Assembly: GCA_963576565.1 (NCBI GenBank) | Contig: OY755039.1 | Location: 142,111,369-142,175,368 of the forward strand | Length of the DNA: 64,000 nucleotides | From: Aspidapion aeneum | Lineage: Eukaryota > Arthropoda > Insecta > Coleoptera > Brentidae | Direction of reading: 5' to 3' | Shown here: positions 59,590 to 64,000 of the stretch, piece after piece | How the letters are laid out: every line of letters begins with the position of its first letter | Numbering within the stretch: position 1 is the stretch's first letter | Translations under genes and position numbers: made by a program | The notes under the pieces: model-generated | Told to the model about the DNA's origin: nothing | What the model saw: only the letters and a program-made list of their open reading frames with translations | Databases searched by the model: none

Positions 59590-60027
59590 TTAAGAACCCT
59601 GTGACACATTTCAGCATTTTATGAAAATAGCACTTTTTACAAGGCCTTTCAGAGTCTACCACAAACCTTAAAAAACATTCAAAACTTTGAGGCATTTAAA
59701 AGAGCTGTGACTATTTATGTTAAGGAAATTTTTTTTACAGCTTTGAATTTAATAGTATGTTGTAGCTTTGGTGTATTTTTAACTAACTTTAAATAATTTT
59801 ACTATATTTTAATAACTTACAAAGTTCGTCTTTTTATCAGGTTTGTTATATATTTTAAATTGTTAATAACATAATAATAATAATAGCATATTAGTTAATT
59901 AATTACTCACTAGTATCTGAAAATTATCTCAAAATCTTGACATTGCTTTTTTGTAGGATATTGATGTAATTAATGTCTTATAATCTTGTTGGCAATAAAG
60001 TGATTACTTACTTACTTACTTACTTAA
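59590..60027 (+). mobile_element. LINE 3' end with (TTAC)n tail
   Basis: A decayed C-terminal coding stretch (LSESTTNLKNIQNFEAFKRA followed by VTIYVKEIF) precedes an AT-rich 3' UTR ending TTGGCAATAAAGTGATTACTTACTTAC. The end of this kind, phrase plus tetranucleotide tail, is typical of jockey/CR1-like LINE tails (clade uncertain). Confidence 0.7.
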
Positions 60028-60696
60028 AGGTACAAGTACAGTTTTTATTTTTAACAATGAAAATGGGCTTATTTAGTGATAAATAAATTTGAACCTGGTC
60101 ATACTAGGTACAAGAAAAAACCTGTTCTGCCACATCTCTAGCACAGACCTTCTACTGGGCCCGGGATGTTATCGCATCCAGCACCCCTGCCCAGTAGGCC
60201 ACTGATTTGCCCATTAAAAACCCTTTCCACACCTTGATTTGTACTGACCATATGTGGGATTCAAATATAACTTTAGTGTAGTTTTTAAATAAAGCAACTG
60301 TTGTACAACAAAATAAAGTTCTAAAAATGCCTTATTTTAAAACTGTTTTATAAACAATATTATTTTAAAAAAGAATTATGGAAAAAACAAATCTATACCA
60401 AAATCAACTAATTAATGCATCTCACCCAAATTTAAAAATGCATTTTATAACTGTCGTCTAAAAGGTTTGTTAAGTTTTCATCTTTTAGTTAAGATTTTTT
60501 CAAAAACACTTGAAAAAGTTAAAAAAACAACCTTTTATTTTAAACAAAAAACATTATCAGCTGATGCAGAACATAAACATGTCAATGTCATTGGTCCTGC
60601 GTGGTTCTGCGTTCTGCCGGTTTTATTGGCGTATTCTATTGGGAAAATAAGTGCAACACTAGTCCACAAACAACAAAAGGCACAGCTTGGTGATCC
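60028..60696. other. intergenic sequence, nothing recognised
   Basis: AT-rich. The ORF at 60467-60715 lacks any family features and runs into the hairpin element. Confidence 0.4.
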
Positions 60697-60762
60697 TAGA
60701 GTCCCTGTATGTTGACATATTTGGATATATTAATCCAAATATGTCAACATACAGGGACTCTA
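60697..60762. mobile_element. short palindromic hairpin element, copy 4
   Basis: TAGAGTCCCTGTATGTTGAC..GTCAACATACAGGGACTCTA with centre GGATATATTAATCC; near-perfect stem of about 30 bp. Confidence 0.9.
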
Positions 60763-60955
60763 AAATAAATAAAAAGACAAATTCAAGAATGTAAAAAAAA
60801 ACATGTAAAGAGTGTTCAACGAGGTGTTCAATTATAATGAACTGAACTTATTGAGGCATCATGTAATAATGTAAACGACTGTTGCTGTACTTGAAGTGGC
60901 CATAACTTATCAGTTCAAACAGTTTTTGTTTGAAATTTTGACTCCCAATAATATT

Positions 60956-61033
60956 ACCCTGTTTACACCAATGCATGCCCACCCTGAATCAAAAAACGCA
61001 TCAGGTGACGCATTTAAAACCGACACAAATCAC
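60956..61033. mobile_element. 140-bp hairpin MITE, half copy 3
   Basis: ACCCTGTTTACACCAATGCA, AATCAAAAAACGCATCAGGT and CGCATTTAAAACCG; the right arm is missing. Confidence 0.7.
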
Positions 61034-61171
61034 AAAAGCAGATGAAATATAAAAAAACCAACAAATGTTTTTAAAAAAACAATCTATGGAGCGGTTTTTC
61101 AATAGAGGGTTAGCCCAACCCATGGGCTATCTTTGATAGCTGTCTTTTTTTGGCATGTGGTAAACATGTCA

Positions 61172-61587
61172 TATAGTTTTTGCAAAGTCACCTGAAGTGC
61201 TCCTAACACGGGGTTCTATCGATTTCATGAAATTTTGCTTCAATCTGCCGACAGAGAAAAGGCGCGGCCCTTTGCGGTCCGAGCACAAAGTATTTGTTTT
61301 CTGACCGACCCAGCACAGGTGGATAGACGGCATCTGATTGGCAGATTTTTTTGAGATGCCCTTTTAATTGCTTTCGGGTGTGCTTTTCGGCACCCCTTTA
61401 GTCGGCAGTATGCAGAGTTAGAAAATAAATCAGTGTCGTTTCTGTAGGTGTAGGCATAAAAAGTTTTATTATCTATTTTTATTTCTTTAGTTTACGCCAT
61501 AATTAAATGAAATAATTTTCATGAGTATATGTACCGCCGCCCATGCCACTTTCTTTAAAGGATTTGACTGACTTTGCAAAAACTATA
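61172..61587. mobile_element. MITE with TATAGTTTTTGCAAAGTCA ends, copy 2
   Basis: Same ends and interior as 37923-38416, about 80 bp shorter. Its right-end TATA abuts the next MITE. Confidence 0.85.
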
Positions 61588-61726
61588 CCCTGTTTCCATC
61601 AATGCATGCCCACCCCGATTCAAAAAACGCATCAGGTGACGCTGCATTTAAAACCGGTGCAAATCCATGGGCCATCACGTGATGAGTTTTTTGAATCGGG
61701 GTGGGCATGCATTGGTGGAAACAGGG
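61588..61726. mobile_element. 140-bp hairpin MITE, copy 4
   Basis: CCCTGTTTCCATCAATGCAT, CACCCCGATTCAAAAAACGC, GCATTTAAAACCGGTGCAAA, and the inverse arm to GGTGGAAACAGGG. TA on both sides (61586-61587, 61727-61728). Confidence 0.9.
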
Positions 61727-61824
61727 TATCAGTCATCTCTTTTTCTAACCCACGGGTCACGGCTAACCCTCTATTGAGAAACCGGCCCTAAATAACCCAG
61801 TATTTGGGTTTAGTGACTGTTATA

Positions 61825-61962
61825 CCCTGTTTCCACCAATGGATGCCCACCCCGATTCAAAAAACGCATCACGTGATGGCCCATGGATTGCACCGGTTTT
61901 AAATGCAATGTCACCTGATGCGTTTTTTGAATCGGGGTGGGCATGCATTGGTGGAAACAGGG
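61825..61962. mobile_element. 140-bp hairpin MITE, copy 5
   Basis: As copy 4 but with the core in the opposite direction (CCATGGATTGCACCGGTTTT); TA flanks at 61823-61824 and 61963-61964. Confidence 0.9.
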
Positions 61963-61974
61963 TATTAATTTAAC

Positions 61975-62652
61975 ACAAGACGCTAGCGCTACCAAGTCCA
62001 CTTTCAATCCCTGGCTTCGCAAGCGCAGATCTACCAATATTATTTACCACATGTCTTAGAAAAGATGCATACAGGGTGATTTTCACTTGAATGATTCTAA
62101 CCACATGAAAATAGAAAGTTTTAAAAACCTAACCTAACAAAACCTAATTAAATCTAACCAAACCGAAGGAAACTGAACCAATAATTTTTTTCAAAAAAAA
62201 AACTTTCCTGACTTCCTGCCCGGGATCCTAGAGGATGTGAATCCGAACCGAACCAAACCGAACCTAACTAAACTGAACCAAACCTAACCTGACCAAACTA
62301 AACTACAACACGTACTGCTAATTAGGTTTAGTTGGGTAGGGTTAGGTTTGGATAGGTTCGGTTCGGTACGGTCCGGTTCGGATTCACATCCTCTAGCATC
62401 CCAGGTAGGAAGTCAGGAAAGTTTTTTTTTTGAAAAAAAATATTGGTTTAGTTTGCTTTGGTTCGGTTCGGTTAGATCTGATTAGGTTTCGTTAGGTTAG
62501 GTTTTTGAAACTTTCTATTTTCATGTGGTTAGAATCATTCAAGCGAAAATCACCCTGTACATCGATTCTAATACATGAGGTAAATAATATTGGTAGATCT
62601 ACGCATGCGAAGCCAGGGATTGGAAGTGGACTTGGTAGCGCTAGCGTCTTGT
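61975..62652. mobile_element. Mutator-like palindromic element, copy 3 (678 bp)
   Basis: Ends ACAAGACGCTAGCGCTACC and inverse. Exact 9-bp target duplication TAATTTAAC at 61966-61974 and 62653-62661. Nearly identical to 15567-16241. Confidence 0.9.
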
Positions 62653-62738
62653 TAATTTAACTAATACAGCACTAAAGTGGCGTTCTAAGTGCTACTTTTT
62701 GATGGGACAAGACTTTTAGGGGTCACTGACCCTAAAAC

Positions 62739-62905
62739 CTTGTTTCCACCAATGCATGCCCACCCCGATTCAAAAAAGGTGACGCTGCATTTAAAACCGG
62801 TGCAAATCCATGGGCCATCACGTGATGCGTTTTTTGAATCGGGGTGGGCATGCATTGGTGGAACCCACAAAGTAAGGCTATATACTTTGTGGTGGAAAAG
62901 GGTAT
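62739..62905. mobile_element. 140-bp hairpin MITE, copy 6, itself interrupted
   Basis: Left arm CTTGTTTCCACCAATGCATG; right arm GGTGGGCATGCATTGGTGGA, then a small hairpin CCACAAAGTA..TACTTTGTGG inserted before GTGGAAAAGGGTA. Confidence 0.8.
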
Positions 62906-63120
62906 TAGTGTGACAACGCTTGGTGCAAGTGGCAAATTTTTGGCAGCACCGAACCGGTGTCAGTGCACTACCAGTGCTGAACCCATTTTTTAATTGGAAT
63001 ACGCCATGAAATTCTGCTTCGGAAACGTCAAAAACAGCTGATTTTTGTTTCCACAATTTTTTTGAAAAATCAACAAAAAGTTTTAATTTTTTCAGTTTTT
63101 TATAGAAAAAAGTAATTGGA

Positions 63121-63213
63121 ATGGCTTCAGCAATGGACGTCGACATGGACGAAGTTGAAATGCCCACTTCAAGCAGCTCAAAAGGAGAAAAAAAGCGATT
63201 TGAAGTAAAAAAG
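63121..63213 (+). CDS. Roc1a: Roc1a/RBX1 first coding exon (partial gene)
   Basis: ATG at 63121 encodes MASAMDVDMDEVEMPTSSSS followed by KGEKKRFEVKK, then the donor GTAAAC at 63214. The ending SSSSKGxKKRFEVKK and the acidic start are the known N-terminus of RBX1/Roc1 proteins, where the next residues begin the RING-H2 region (WNAVALW...). RBX1 is the RING subunit that recruits the E2 enzyme to cullin E3 ubiquitin ligases in cytosol and nucleus. Only the N-terminal 31 codons are in the window; the RING exons must lie past base 64000, behind an intron that already contains a LINE remnant. Expression is expected to be constitutive from family knowledge; no promoter motif is clear. Confidence 0.9.
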
Positions 63214-63717
63214 GTAAACCTACATAACCTCAATAATGAAAACAAAGGCAAACATCTACATGAAAATGCAAAAAAATTTAAAAAAGTTTAACTTATTTGG
63301 GAAAATTAATTTATTTAAATGCAAGCTTGCTCATTAACTTACTTTTATAAACCACTCTAAAAGTTGGTTTATTCCTCGGTTTCTTTGTTAGGGGAAAGTG
63401 GGGCATATTGAAACAGTTCAAATCTCCTGCACAGAAGACTCTTCTGTGTCTCCTGCTCTACATAAACAATTTTAAGGCTGAATTTCATATTTTGGAAAGC
63501 AGCTGATCTGTTCCAATAGCCATGTTAATCTCATAGCCAGATTAAAAGTATTTGCTTTGTTGTGAGCAAATATGTTTTAGTTTTAGGCAAGAAAAGTAAA
63601 TTTATAATATTTTTCTTTTTTGAATAAAGCAAAAAATGTTTTGTTTGATGGGTTTGGACTGCTTATAAAATATTCTGTATTAAATTGACAATAGAAATGT
63701 GTCAATGTAAATATAGA

Positions 63718-64000
63718 TTATTTGCCAATGAATTTGCCGATGACACTTTGTTTTTGGAACAGACCTATGTAGGTGTACAGAATTGATAAATGAGGATTTA
63801 AAAAAAATATACAATTGGCTAAATGTAAATAAATTGAAAATTAATGCAGACAAAGCAAAAGGTATGGTTTAAGGAAAAAGAAGATCTGATGGTGTATGTT
63901 TTAAAGAAAATGGTTATAAGTTAATCATTGATATATTGAGAGAAGAAACAGAAATAGTTGAAAAATTCAAATATCTAGGAGTAATTTTAGATAACAAACT
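63718..64000 (+). pseudogene. LINE reverse transcriptase fragment in Roc1a intron 1
   Basis: NEFADDTLFLEQ (catalytic FADD), then after a frameshift NEDLKKIYNWLNVNKLKINA, a stop, and EIVEKFKYLGVILDNK. These are the RT motif C and following YLGVxLD regions of a non-LTR element. Runs past the window edge. Confidence 0.8.

Larger units (their letters stand above)
61088..61788. mobile_element. host element containing two nested MITEs
   Basis: TTTTCAATAGAGGGTTAGCC at the left and GGCTAACCCTCTATTGAGAA at the right form inverted ends. The interior is filled by the MITEs 61172-61587 and 61588-61726, so only about 150 bp are its own. Confidence 0.7.

Overview
The window is nuclear DNA of an animal, almost certainly an insect. 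It is AT-rich, has GT-AG introns, and is packed with non-LTR retrotransposons, Penelope-like elements, a tRNA-derived SINE, hAT, mariner and Mutator-like DNA elements, and many foldback (palindromic) MITEs. A beetle is a fair guess, but the species cannot be told from the sequence.

Two host genes are recognised. (1) On the minus strand, from 58480 down to 8701, lies a sorting nexin of the SNX25 / Drosophila snazarus (snz) type. I reconstructed 19 coding exons. All splice sites are GT-AG, all phases agree, and together they give 2793 nt = 931 codons without a stop: N-terminal membrane anchor, PXA, RGS, coiled coil, PX and most of the Nexin_C domain. The short last exon was not found and may lie outside the window or be too diverged to see. 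(2) On the plus strand at 63121-63213 lies the first coding exon of Roc1a/RBX1, the RING subunit of cullin ubiquitin ligases; the rest lies beyond the right edge. The two genes are divergent, with about 4.6 kb between their start codons.

Layout: 1-6800, tandem repeats and nested palindromes; 6798-8690, an RTE-like LINE inserted in the splice donor region of snz exon 19; 8701-10025, snz exons 19 and 18; 9971-14352, a 231-bp x 19 tandem array made of part of snz exon 18, its splice acceptor, a bit of intron and the start of a truncated LINE; 14242-15120, that LINE (RNase H region); 15567-16241, a Mutator-like palindrome; 17781-19983, snz exons 17-13; 20129-22157, second RTE-like LINE; 23232-26115, exons 12-10 with a Mutator-like palindrome and Penelope fragments; 26640-28570, a Penelope-like element with an inverted partial copy; 28912-29063, exon 9; 29440-30697, a hAT element; 30878-31338, a SINE; 31973-40045, exons 8-5 with a jockey LINE; 40661-55166, a cluster of large foldback elements with exons 4, 3 and 2; 56822-57830, a hAT element; 58244-58480, exon 1; 59590-62905, LINE tail and nested MITEs; 63121 onward, Roc1a.

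The most striking object is the 231-bp array at 9971-14352. Its history can be read from the sequence. A LINE inserted into snz intron 17, leaving a 19-bp target duplication. A segment covering the first part of exon 18, its 3' splice site, the intron tail and the LINE start was then amplified. As a result, 18 decoy copies of the exon-18 splice acceptor stand in front of the true exon in the direction of snz transcription. The second is an RTE-like LINE whose target-site duplication copied the exon-19 splice donor. Several short hairpin families and four orphan THAP-like first exons are also worth attention.
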